Source: Bacteroidales bacterium (GTDB taxonomy: Bacteria > Bacteroidota > Bacteroidia > Bacteroidales > F082). From it: a stretch of 46,532 nucleotides of DNA. Shown here in pieces: positions 7,208-14,732 of the stretch; positions within the stretch are counted from its first letter, which is position 1, and each line of letters begins with the position of its first letter. The DNA is taken from positions 1 to 46,532 of the forward strand of contig JAGCPG010000106.1 in the NCBI GenBank assembly GCA_017645245.1. Direction: 5' to 3'. The notes beneath the pieces are model-generated. The model was not told where the DNA came from, did no database searches, and was given only the letters and a program-made list of their open reading frames with translations. The translations under genes were made by a program, and so were the position numbers.

Positions 7208-7702
7208 ATGAAAAAGCTATTTGTTCTCTTATTCGCTGTGCTAATGGTCTCAGGCCTTCAAGCACAACAGAAATCGGATCTTCCGAACGTCACCATCAAG
7301 AACTTGCAAGGAAAGGACGTCAACATCGCCAAGCTGTCGAACAACGGCAAGCCTTTCGTGATGACCTTCTGGGCCACTTGGTGCGGTCCCTGCATCAAGG
7401 AACACAACGCCTTGGACGAGGTTTATCAGGATTGGAAGGATGAAACCGGCGTGAAGATCTATTCGGTCTCCATCGACGACTCGCGTTCCACCGCCAAAGT
7501 GAAGCCTTTTGTCGAAGGCAAGGGCTGGGAGTTTGAGGTGCTGCTGGATGTCAACAAGGACTTAGCCCGCGCCATGAACGTGAGCAACCCGCCTTACACC
7601 TTCCTCTTCGACGGTACCGGCAAGCTGGTGTATCAGCACTCGGGCTATATCGATGGCGCCGAAAACGACCTCTACGAGGAAATCCTGAAACTTAAGAAGT
7701 AA
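7208..7702 (+). CDS. Periplasmic TlpA-like thioredoxin
   Basis: 164 residues with a signal peptide (about 1-19, ending LQAQ) and a thioredoxin fold of the TlpA/ResA type. The redox motif WCGPC has Cys59 and Cys62. These proteins keep periplasmic cysteines reduced, or reduce disulfides in secreted or cytochrome-linked partners. It heads a three-gene run with a DUF6029 outer-membrane protein and an Omp28-type lipoprotein that has its own CxxC motif. I infer that the three act together in the envelope. The TAA stop lies inside a heptamer array. Confidence 0.92.
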   Translation: MKKLFVLLFAVLMVSGLQAQQKSDLPNVTIKNLQGKDVNIAKLSNNGKPFVMTFWATWCGPCIKEHNALDEVYQDWKDETGVKIYSVSIDDSRSTAKVKPFVEGKGWEFEVLLDVNKDLARAMNVSNPPYTFLFDGTGKLVYQHSGYIDGAENDLYEEILKLKK

Positions 7703-7729
7703 GAAGTCAGAAGTAAGAAGATAGAAGAT
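7695..7729 (+). repeat. Heptamer repeat array, 5 units, at the end of tlpA
   Basis: Five consecutive 7-nt units with core AGAAG: AGAAGTA, AGAAGTC, AGAAGTA, AGAAGAT, AGAAGAT. The array covers the last Lys codon and the stop codon of tlpA. It ends 8 nt before the next start codon. Confidence 0.85.
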
Positions 7730-7737
7730 TTAAAACT

Positions 7738-9477
7738 ATGCGAAGACTTTTACTCCCCCTTTTGTTATTCGTCTTTTCGGGCGTGCAGATGCTTCATGCC
7801 CAATCGTTTTTAGAGAACTCCCAAGTGAATGGCAGTTTTCAGACGGATGCGCAATACTACATGCTGGATAAAGGCATCGGTATCACCGATCTTAACGGTA
7901 AACAACTGGGTATCAATGGTTTCGGAAAAGTTGGATACACCAACGGCGATTTCTCTGCAGGCATCCGTTTCGAGGCTTTCATGCCTGAGCTGAACGGCTT
8001 CCGCAAGGAGCTGAAAGGCCTTGGCTTAGCCAACTTCTTTGCCACTTACGACAATGGTTTCGTGGGTGTCACCGTGGGCGACATATACGACCAGTTTGGC
8101 AGCGGCTTGGTGTTCCGCACCTACGAGGAATGGTCGTTGGGCATGGACAACGCCTTGCGTGGCGTCCGCACCATCATCCGTCCCACCCAAGGCGTGACCT
8201 TGAAGGGCGTGTATGGTCGCCAGCGTTACTTCTGGGCGCCTTATAACGAGCGTGACTTCGATGCCGACGATTACCGCGGCATCGTCCGTGGCGTGGATGG
8301 CGACTGGGATCTCAACCAAAGCATCCCTGCGATGAATGACGCGGCTTTCAAGATGTCGATCGGTGGCAGCTTCGTAAGCAAGAAGCAAGACGATCAGAGC
8401 CTGTTCTACTATATCCCTGAAAACGTCGGCGCGGCTGCCGGACGCATCAACATGGGTTACGGCCGTTTCGCCTTTAGCACGGAATATGCCTACAAGATCA
8501 ACGATCCTTCGGCCATCAACGATTTCATCTACAAGGAAGGCCAGTCGCTTCTTTCCTCGCTCTCCTATTCGCAGAAGGGCTTGGGCGTGGTGCTTCAGGT
8601 GAAACGCACTGACAACATGAGCTTCAAGTCGATGTACACGGGTCAGGATAACGACTTCGACATCAACTTCATCCCGCCGATCAACTACACCCACACGCAC
8701 AGCCTGCCGTCGATGTACACCTACTCGACTCAACCCAAGGGTGAGATGGCCGGCCAGTTCCAAGTGAACTACACCATCCCGAAAGGCACTGCGCTTGGCG
8801 GAAAATACGGCACCAAACTCGCCTTGAACTACAGCCAGGTGAACGATATCGTGCGCGACTCCGTCATGGATCACGGACAGATGGTGCTCAACAGAAGGGG
8901 TTCGCTCGGTTATGTCTCGAAGTTCTTCGCCGTCAGCGACCACTGCTTCTTCCGCGACATCAACTTTGAGATCGACAAGAAGATCAACAAGGATTGGCAC
9001 GTCACGGCTCAGTACATCAATTTGTATTACGACATCGAGACCCTCGAGGGCCATAAAGACGCTCCCGTGGTGCAGGCCAACATCGCGTTTTTGGATGTGA
9101 CCTATAAGATCAATAAGCGTCAGAGCCTCCGCATGGAGCTGCAAGGACTTTGGGAAAAAGACGTCCATGACGGCTATGTGGTTGAAGAGAGCGATAAGGA
9201 GGATTACCAGAAGCGTGGCGACTGGGCTTTTGGCCTGCTCGAATACACCATCGCGCCGCATTGGTCGTTCTCCATCGCTGATAAATGGAACTATGGCAAC
9301 CCGGTTCCTGAGTTCCGCGACCATTACTTCACCGGAACGGTAAGCTACATCCACGACGCCACCCGTATCATGCTGAGCGGCGGTCGCCAGAGCGAAGGCG
9401 TGGTCTGCGTCGGCGGCGTTTGCCGTAAGGTTCCGGCTTCCTCGGGTGTGACATTAACGGTTTCAACATCATTCTAA
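7738..9477 (+). CDS. DUF6029 family outer-membrane beta-barrel protein
   Basis: 579 residues. The signal peptide is about 1-21 (MLHAQ). The rest is rich in alternating aromatic/polar strands typical of a large beta-barrel (GDIYDQFGSGLVFRTYEEW, GVRTIIRPTQGVTLKGVYGR), and the chain ends ...VSTSF with a terminal Phe as in many outer-membrane proteins. It matches the Bacteroidetes DUF6029 family, whose function is not established. It stands between the tlpA and Omp28 genes, 35 nt after the former and 10 nt before the latter, so one mRNA is likely. Confidence 0.85.
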   Translation: MRRLLLPLLLFVFSGVQMLHAQSFLENSQVNGSFQTDAQYYMLDKGIGITDLNGKQLGINGFGKVGYTNGDFSAGIRFEAFMPELNGFRKELKGLGLANFFATYDNGFVGVTVGDIYDQFGSGLVFRTYEEWSLGMDNALRGVRTIIRPTQGVTLKGVYGRQRYFWAPYNERDFDADDYRGIVRGVDGDWDLNQSIPAMNDAAFKMSIGGSFVSKKQDDQSLFYYIPENVGAAAGRINMGYGRFAFSTEYAYKINDPSAINDFIYKEGQSLLSSLSYSQKGLGVVLQVKRTDNMSFKSMYTGQDNDFDINFIPPINYTHTHSLPSMYTYSTQPKGEMAGQFQVNYTIPKGTALGGKYGTKLALNYSQVNDIVRDSVMDHGQMVLNRRGSLGYVSKFFAVSDHCFFRDINFEIDKKINKDWHVTAQYINLYYDIETLEGHKDAPVVQANIAFLDVTYKINKRQSLRMELQGLWEKDVHDGYVVEESDKEDYQKRGDWAFGLLEYTIAPHWSFSIADKWNYGNPVPEFRDHYFTGTVSYIHDATRIMLSGGRQSEGVVCVGGVCRKVPASSGVTLTVSTSF

Positions 9478-9487
9478 AACACTGAAA

Positions 9488-10294
9488 ATGAAAAAGATAT
9501 TCTCGATATTTACATTCTCGGCCCTGATGCTCTTCGTGATGGGCTGCGACAAGATTGACATCAACGAGACCCGCAAGCCTTTCACACCTTCGGGTGGCGA
9601 CAAGACGGTGCTCATCAAGGATTTCACTGGCGTGCGTTGCAACAATTGTCCCGCTGCCGCTGAGACTGTCCATGAGCTCCAGCATCAGCTGGGCGAGGAA
9701 AAGGTGTTCATTCTGAGCGTCCATGCCGGTCCCATGGCCCAGCCTATGGGTAACTTCCCCGACTTCCTGACAGACGAAGGCACGGCTTGGTACGGCGATC
9801 ACGACAGCAATCCCCTGTTCAGCGTTGACCATATTGCCTTGACCGAAGGCAATACCCTAGGCGTGGCACAAATCGACGCTCCGGTGAGCGAAGCGCTGAG
9901 CGAACCTCAGACGTTTGACATTTCCATGATGAACGACTACGATGCTTCGACACGTCAACTGAAGGTGGAGGCCAACGTGCGTGCCACTTCGGATTACGAG
10001 GGACAGCTGTACGTCACCCTTTGTTTGGTTGAGGACAGCCTCGTGGGCTGGCAGACCACCTCGACGGGCTTGAACCAGGAATATGTGTTCCGTAACGTGT
10101 TCCGTGGCAACTTGAATGGCTTTGACGGTGATCTTTTCAGCAATGGACAGACGTTTTTCGAAGACGAGAAGACGTTCAGCCAGACCTTGGTGCTCGACAC
10201 CCTCTACAATGCCGAGCAGTGCTATGTGATGGGTTACATCTACGACAAGGCTGACGGCAAGATCTTGCAGACGGCCATGGGGAAGATCAAGTAA
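9488..10294 (+). CDS. Omp28-related outer-membrane lipoprotein with a CxxC motif
   Basis: 268 residues. The lipobox LFVMGC puts the lipidated Cys at residue 20. Residues about 40-140 have the thioredoxin-like layout of the Omp28 family, with DFTGVRCNNCPAA (Cys51, Cys54) after a beta strand. Omp28 of Porphyromonas gingivalis is a surface lipoprotein; its biochemical role is open. Sharing an operon with a TlpA reductase suggests that its CNNC pair is reduced or shuttled by that protein (inference). Its 3' end overlaps the convergent trmO gene by 8 nt. Confidence 0.88.
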   Translation: MKKIFSIFTFSALMLFVMGCDKIDINETRKPFTPSGGDKTVLIKDFTGVRCNNCPAAAETVHELQHQLGEEKVFILSVHAGPMAQPMGNFPDFLTDEGTAWYGDHDSNPLFSVDHIALTEGNTLGVAQIDAPVSEALSEPQTFDISMMNDYDASTRQLKVEANVRATSDYEGQLYVTLCLVEDSLVGWQTTSTGLNQEYVFRNVFRGNLNGFDGDLFSNGQTFFEDEKTFSQTLVLDTLYNAEQCYVMGYIYDKADGKILQTAMGKIK

Positions 10295-10952
10295 GATCCA
10301 CCACTGACAGGCATCGTCCGTTTACTTTGAATTTGATTTCCAAGTTCCCGAATGTCATTCCGTAAATGCGTTCGGGATCGTCTTGGTATTGAGGCCGCGG
10401 GTCATGGGCCAAGACGGCGGTGAGGTTTTCTCTTTGTCCTGAGGGGACTTTTTCGAGCAATTCTTCCGGAAACTCCACTTCCAGCAGGTATTCCGTCGGT
10501 TTTGAGGCAAATCCACTGACGGCATCAGGATGGCTGTCGGTGTAGGCGATGTACGGCTTGATGTCGTATATAGGCGTGCCGTCCATCAGGTCGGCGCCAG
10601 TGACGTGCAACACGGGGCCGAGTTTCGAATCCATCTCGATACTTTCCAATCTTACTGACGAAAGGCCGATGGGATTGGGCCGAAAAGGCGATCGGGTGGC
10701 GAAGACGCCTTTGCGCACGTTGCCGCCGAGGCGGGGAGGACGTACCGTAGGCGACCAATTGTCGCGCTTGGCTTCGGAAAACTCCCAGATCAGCCAGAGA
10801 TGCGAGAACTCTTCCAGTCCGCGTACGGCATCAGGGTTGCGGTATTCGGGCTCGAACACGATGGTTCCCTTGAGCGACTCGATGATGCCGCTTTGTCGGG
10901 GAATCCCGAATTTCGTCGGGAACTCGGTGTGTATATATGCGATAGCTTTCAA
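10287..10952 (-). CDS. trmO: tRNA (N6-threonylcarbamoyladenosine(37)-N6)-methyltransferase TrmO
   Basis: 221 residues. The TsaA/TrmO (UPF0066) core is clear from FSHLWLIWEF and the signature VRPPRLGG...VFATRSPFRPNPIGLS. Escherichia coli TrmO methylates t6A37 in tRNA-Thr using S-adenosylmethionine. A C-terminal extension with LAHDPRPQYQ is usual for the family. The start is a TTG at 10950-10952 (MKAIAYIHTEF); no ATG is available nearby, and this TTG lies in a heptamer array that also forms the end of the aspartokinase gene. It starts 10 nt after that gene and is probably co-transcribed with it. Confidence 0.93.
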   Translation of the reverse strand: MKAIAYIHTEFPTKFGIPRQSGIIESLKGTIVFEPEYRNPDAVRGLEEFSHLWLIWEFSEAKRDNWSPTVRPPRLGGNVRKGVFATRSPFRPNPIGLSSVRLESIEMDSKLGPVLHVTGADLMDGTPIYDIKPYIAYTDSHPDAVSGFASKPTEYLLEVEFPEELLEKVPSGQRENLTAVLAHDPRPQYQDDPERIYGMTFGNLEIKFKVNGRCLSVVDLT

Positions 10953-10985
10953 CTTCTAATTGTTAACTGCCAACTACAAACTGAA
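10951..10985 (-). repeat. Heptamer repeat array at the aspartokinase/trmO junction
   Basis: Minus strand units of 7 nt: TTCAGTT, TGTAGTT, GGCAGTT, AACAATT, AGAAGTT; four of five carry AGTT in register. The array encodes the last residues of aspartokinase and its stop, and its final unit touches the TTG start of trmO. Confidence 0.65.
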
Positions 10986-12246
10986 GCGTGCTTCGGCTGC
11001 TTTGTTTCAGATAGACTTTCTTCCCATCGAGGAAACGGTCGCCCATGGTGTAGGCGTTGTCGTAATGCCTGATGGTGAACAGGGTCAGGCCCTTGTTGTA
11101 TTTCACCTGGAAAGTCTCGCGAAGCGAGGCGACGAGGCCTTTCAGCTTTTGCTCGTCGTGGTCGAAGCAGAAGGAGAGCATCAAGGCGGAGGTCTGGATG
11201 ACGTTGGCGTGGATGCCCCACTCATCGCAGGCGGCGAAGATGAGCTGCAGGTTGTGCTCGTTCATGAACGAATAGTCGCGGGGCGAGATGGAGACCAGCG
11301 TTTGGTCGTCCTTGACAATATACGACGGGATCTTCTCAATGTTCCGGTCGGCTTTGCCGTCAATCACGGATGGCGCATGGTCGGGATGGAGGAACGACTG
11401 CACCTTGAGCGTGATGTTCTTGTTTTGCAGCGGCTTGATGGTCTTGGGGTGGATGATGGTGGCACCGTAGAAGGCCAGCTCGATAGCTTCGGAGTAGGTG
11501 ATGTGCGGCAGCTGCACGGTCTCGTCGAAGCGTTTCGGGTCGGCGTTGAGCAGTCCGTCCACATCCTTCCAGATGGTGACTTCCTCGGCGTCGAGGCAGT
11601 TGGCGAAGATGGCGGCGGTGTAGTCGGAGCCCTCACGGCCCAAGGTGATGGTGTGTTTGCCATCGACGGTGGCCCCGATGAATCCTTGGGTGATGCACAC
11701 GATGCCGCGAATGTGCTCGTCGTTGAGCTTGGTGATGCGCAGCCGTGTCTCGTCCCAGTCGGGTGAGGCGGCACGGAAACGGTCGTCGGTCAGGACGTAT
11801 TTCCTCGCATCCAGCCAGCGGCACGGCACATCGCAGTGGTTGAGGTATTCCTGGATGATGGTGGTGGAGATCAGCTCGCCGTAGCTCACCGTTTGGTCAT
11901 ATTGGTAGTCGTAAGGCTGCTCGGTGTTTTGCAGCTTTTCCCAAAGCTCGATGAAGAGCTCTGAAACCGACTCAATCACAGGATGTTCATGGTTTTGGTC
12001 GAACAAATCCAAAATGATCTTTTCATGATACGACATGACCTCGCTGAGGGCATCGATGCCTAGGTCGCCATCATGATCGCGGAAGTCTTTCAGGGCTTTT
12101 TCCAGCATGTTGGTGGTCTTGCCCATGGCCGACACCACAAGGAAAATATCCTCATCCTTATGTTCCGCCACAATATTTTTAAGGTTACGGACGGCATCGG
12201 CATCCTTCACCGATGCACCACCGAATTTATAGATTTTCTTGATCAT
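10963..12246 (-). CDS. lysC: Aspartate kinase
   Basis: 427 residues from the ATG at 12244-12246 (MIKKIYKFGGASVKDADAV); an ATG three codons earlier (12255) is an alternative. The enzyme phosphorylates aspartate, the first step to lysine, threonine, methionine and diaminopimelate. The kinase signature KFGGASV and the substrate loop GREGSDYTAA are present. The C-terminal third carries tandem ACT-type folds (LVSISPRDYSFM...), the usual site for allosteric amino-acid feedback. The gene is monofunctional, with no fused homoserine dehydrogenase. The last residues FVVGS come from a heptamer array. It is divergent from a small HTH gene with overlapping promoters. Confidence 0.94.
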   Translation of the reverse strand: MIKKIYKFGGASVKDADAVRNLKNIVAEHKDEDIFLVVSAMGKTTNMLEKALKDFRDHDGDLGIDALSEVMSYHEKIILDLFDQNHEHPVIESVSELFIELWEKLQNTEQPYDYQYDQTVSYGELISTTIIQEYLNHCDVPCRWLDARKYVLTDDRFRAASPDWDETRLRITKLNDEHIRGIVCITQGFIGATVDGKHTITLGREGSDYTAAIFANCLDAEEVTIWKDVDGLLNADPKRFDETVQLPHITYSEAIELAFYGATIIHPKTIKPLQNKNITLKVQSFLHPDHAPSVIDGKADRNIEKIPSYIVKDDQTLVSISPRDYSFMNEHNLQLIFAACDEWGIHANVIQTSALMLSFCFDHDEQKLKGLVASLRETFQVKYNKGLTLFTIRHYDNAYTMGDRFLDGKKVYLKQSSRSTLQFVVGS

Positions 12247-12269
12247 CGAAAGCATGAATATTTCTTGTG

Positions 12270-12277
12270 CAAATTTA
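12270..12277 (-). promoter_or_regulatory. Promoter -7 element for aspartokinase
   Basis: Minus strand TAAATTTG, a perfect TAnnTTTG match, 14-23 nt before the two possible starts. It lies only 10 bp from the divergent HTH promoter. Confidence 0.65.
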
Positions 12278-12287
12278 GAAAAAATCT

Positions 12288-12295
12288 TATTTTTG
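12288..12295 (+). promoter_or_regulatory. Promoter -7 element for the HTH gene
   Basis: TATTTTTG, a perfect TAnnTTTG match, with a TTG trinucleotide about 20 bp upstream. That upstream part overlaps the start region of the divergent aspartokinase promoter. Confidence 0.65.
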
Positions 12296-12316
12296 CAACA
12301 CACAACAAAGCACAGG

Positions 12317-12541
12317 ATGGATAAGGAAGTGCATATTGGCAAACTGATCAAGCGGCAGGTGGAGGCTAACGGCATACGCGTTTCGTGGCTTGCCCAACAG
12401 TTGGGCTGTCATCGGAATAATGTGTATGTTATTTATAATAGGAGTTGGATCGATACCAAAACCTTGATGTCCATCTGCAAGATTCTCCATCATGACTTTT
12501 TTGCGGATTTGTCTAAACAATATCAGGAAGATACGACTTGA
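12317..12541 (+). CDS. Small XRE-type helix-turn-helix protein
   Basis: 74 residues from the ATG at 12317 (MDKEVHIGKLIKRQ); the open frame extends further upstream, but that part covers the promoter. The fold is a stand-alone HTH: WLAQQLGCHRNNVYVIYNRS gives helices 2-3, followed by a helix TKTLMSICKILHHDFF. Small proteins of this kind are common in Bacteroidales and usually bind DNA near their own gene. Its promoter overlaps that of aspartokinase, so control of that gene is possible but not shown. Confidence 0.8.
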   Translation: MDKEVHIGKLIKRQVEANGIRVSWLAQQLGCHRNNVYVIYNRSWIDTKTLMSICKILHHDFFADLSKQYQEDTT

Positions 12542-12587
12542 TGCAAAATAAAAATGTGCAAAATGCAAATTGAATAATTGTATATGT

Positions 12588-12620
12588 TTTGTTTTCGTAT
12601 ATTTTAAAGGCTTAATTTTG
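12588..12620 (+). promoter_or_regulatory. Full Bacteroidetes promoter (-33/-7) for the TRL-like lipoprotein
   Basis: TTTG at 12588-12591, a spacer of 21 nt, then TAATTTTG at 12613-12620. Both elements match the Bacteroides consensus with normal spacing; the predicted leader is about 40 nt of A/T-rich sequence. The rest of the 12,542-12,667 gap shows only A/T-rich sequence. Confidence 0.75.
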
Positions 12621-12667
12621 TTTGCGAAAACTTTACTTTAATTGTTTAACCCTAAATTTAATTAATC

Positions 12668-12949
12668 ATGAGAAAGCTTTTACTTGTGGCAGTTGCCGCT
12701 CTCAGTCTCCTCGCATCATGCACAGTTACAGCTCCTTTTGCTGCTACTTCAAACACATTGTCAAAAGATGCTAAAGTCGGTACCTCCAGCTACATTTCAC
12801 TGCTCGGTGGTGCTATCATGCTGGGCGATGCTGGTATCAACTTGGCAGCTAAGAAAGCTGGTATCACCAAGATCAGTGTTGTTGATACCAAGGTCACCAA
12901 CTATGCTAATATCTATGCAAAGGTTGAAACCTTTGTTTATGGAGACTAA
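12668..12949 (+). CDS. TRL-like family small lipoprotein
   Basis: 93 residues. The lipobox SLLASC puts the lipidated Cys at residue 18. The body fits the TRL-like family: SYISLLGGAIMLGDAGINLAA, then an alternating ITKISVVDTKVTN segment and a Tyr-Gly end. Such proteins are abundant small envelope lipoproteins in bacteria including Bacteroidetes; their function is unknown. It has its own complete promoter and is followed 17 nt later by a strong terminator hairpin, so it is mainly a single-gene transcript, probably highly expressed. Confidence 0.82.
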   Translation: MRKLLLVAVAALSLLASCTVTAPFAATSNTLSKDAKVGTSSYISLLGGAIMLGDAGINLAAKKAGITKISVVDTKVTNYANIYAKVETFVYGD

Positions 12950-12966
12950 TTAAGTAATAAGTCATG

Positions 12967-12998
12967 AGAGACTGTCTTTTAGGCAGTCTCTTTTTTTA
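12967..12998 (+). terminator. Intrinsic terminator after the TRL-like lipoprotein
   Basis: A stem AGAGACTGTC / GGCAGTCTCT (one G-U pair) with loop TTTTA is followed by a run of seven T. The next start codon follows at 13003. Confidence 0.85.
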
Positions 12999-13002
12999 TG
13001 CC

Positions 13003-13515
13003 ATGAAAAAGAGTCGGTTATTTCTTAGTCTGTTGCTCATCATTGCTGTTTGTGCGATATCGGGATGCCACAGCCAGAGAAAAATGGTTTACACCAGAAA
13101 CAGTACCTCGGGGACGATCTGTTTCCTTGTGCCCACGATTTGGTATCAATCCAGAGACACTAGAATCGAAATCGACCAAACAATCGAGTCGACCGAAGAT
13201 ACGGTGAGAATGGGCATTTCCTTATATACCAAGGATGGAGTGAAATTGAATTCGTTCTCGTTTGCCAACTCGGCCGGTTCATTTAATCTGGAGGTGAAGC
13301 CTTTGTATGTTGAAAAAGAAGGAAAAGAATGGATTTGCAGGTTTTTCATTTCAGTGCCCAAGGCTGAAGCCATCAAATTCTACTCAGGCGATGCTCCCGA
13401 GCTTTGCTATGGTGGTGTCTATAATGCCGACAAGTGCATGAAAGTGAAGGAAAAAGACTGGGAAAAAATACAAAAAGGAGCTGAAGAGTTCTTTTTCACT
13501 GTTCGAATGAATTAA
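13003..13515 (+). CDS. Lipoprotein of unknown function
   Basis: 170 residues from the ATG at 13003 (MKKSRLF); a longer frame would start inside the terminator and is unlikely. The signal has lipobox CAISGC, with the lipidated Cys near residue 18. The rest is a soluble mixed alpha/beta chain with no domain I recognise. It begins 5 nt after the terminator of the TRL-like gene and shows no promoter of its own, so it may be read only by transcripts that pass that terminator. It has its own strong terminator at 13537. Confidence 0.75.
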   Translation: MKKSRLFLSLLLIIAVCAISGCHSQRKMVYTRNSTSGTICFLVPTIWYQSRDTRIEIDQTIESTEDTVRMGISLYTKDGVKLNSFSFANSAGSFNLEVKPLYVEKEGKEWICRFFISVPKAEAIKFYSGDAPELCYGGVYNADKCMKVKEKDWEKIQKGAEEFFFTVRMN

Positions 13516-13536
13516 GTCTTTCCAGCTAAGAAATAG

Positions 13537-13571
13537 ACCTCCTGTCGGACCCGCCGATAGGAGGTTTTTTG
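13537..13571 (+). terminator. Intrinsic terminator after the unknown lipoprotein
   Basis: A 12-bp stem ACCTCCTGTCGG / CCGATAGGAGGT (one G-U pair) with a 5-nt loop, then a T run. It closes the transcript ahead of the Bat operon promoter. Confidence 0.88.
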
Positions 13572-13626
13572 TTGCCTTCCCAAACAATAAAATTATTAAT
13601 TAGGAGTTATTCTTCTGACAAACCAC

Positions 13627-13634
13627 TAATTTTG
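13627..13634 (+). promoter_or_regulatory. Promoter -7 element for the Bat operon
   Basis: TAATTTTG, a perfect TAnnTTTG match, 48 nt before the moxR start. The -33 region is weak. I see no other clear promoter until 22,936, so all eight genes are probably one unit. Confidence 0.65.
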
Positions 13635-13682
13635 CACGCTTTTTGACGGAGCGCGTGACGAAACAACTAAACATAAGATAAA

Positions 13683-14675
<993 letters not shown>

Positions 14676-14680
14676 AGGGA

Positions 14681-14725
14681 GCCCCGTAGGGGCGACATAT
14701 CAATCGACGGGGGCGTGAGCCCCCG
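14681..14725. repeat. Twin-hairpin GC-rich palindromic element (REP-like)
   Basis: Two perfect small hairpins, GCCCC-GTA-GGGGC (14681-14693) and CGGGGGC-GTGA-GCCCCCG (14708-14725), are joined by GACATATCAATCGA. There is no T run, so it is not a classical terminator. It fills the space between moxR and the DUF58 gene. Its form suits a dispersed repetitive palindromic element. Confidence 0.7.
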
Positions 14726-14732
14726 AAACAAT

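Noticed and set aside
8026..9354. A long open frame (over 440 codons) on the minus strand within the DUF6029 gene
   Set aside because: It mirrors the G/C-rich codon use of the real plus-strand gene, has no recognisable domain, no signal or promoter, and lies wholly inside a well-supported outer-membrane protein gene.
12964..13002. An earlier start for the unknown lipoprotein at 12964
   Set aside because: It would translate through the terminator hairpin and place extra residues ahead of a normal lipoprotein signal peptide.
14676..14732. The twin hairpins as an intrinsic terminator of moxR
   Set aside because: Neither hairpin is followed by a T run, and the DUF58 gene downstream has no other promoter in view.
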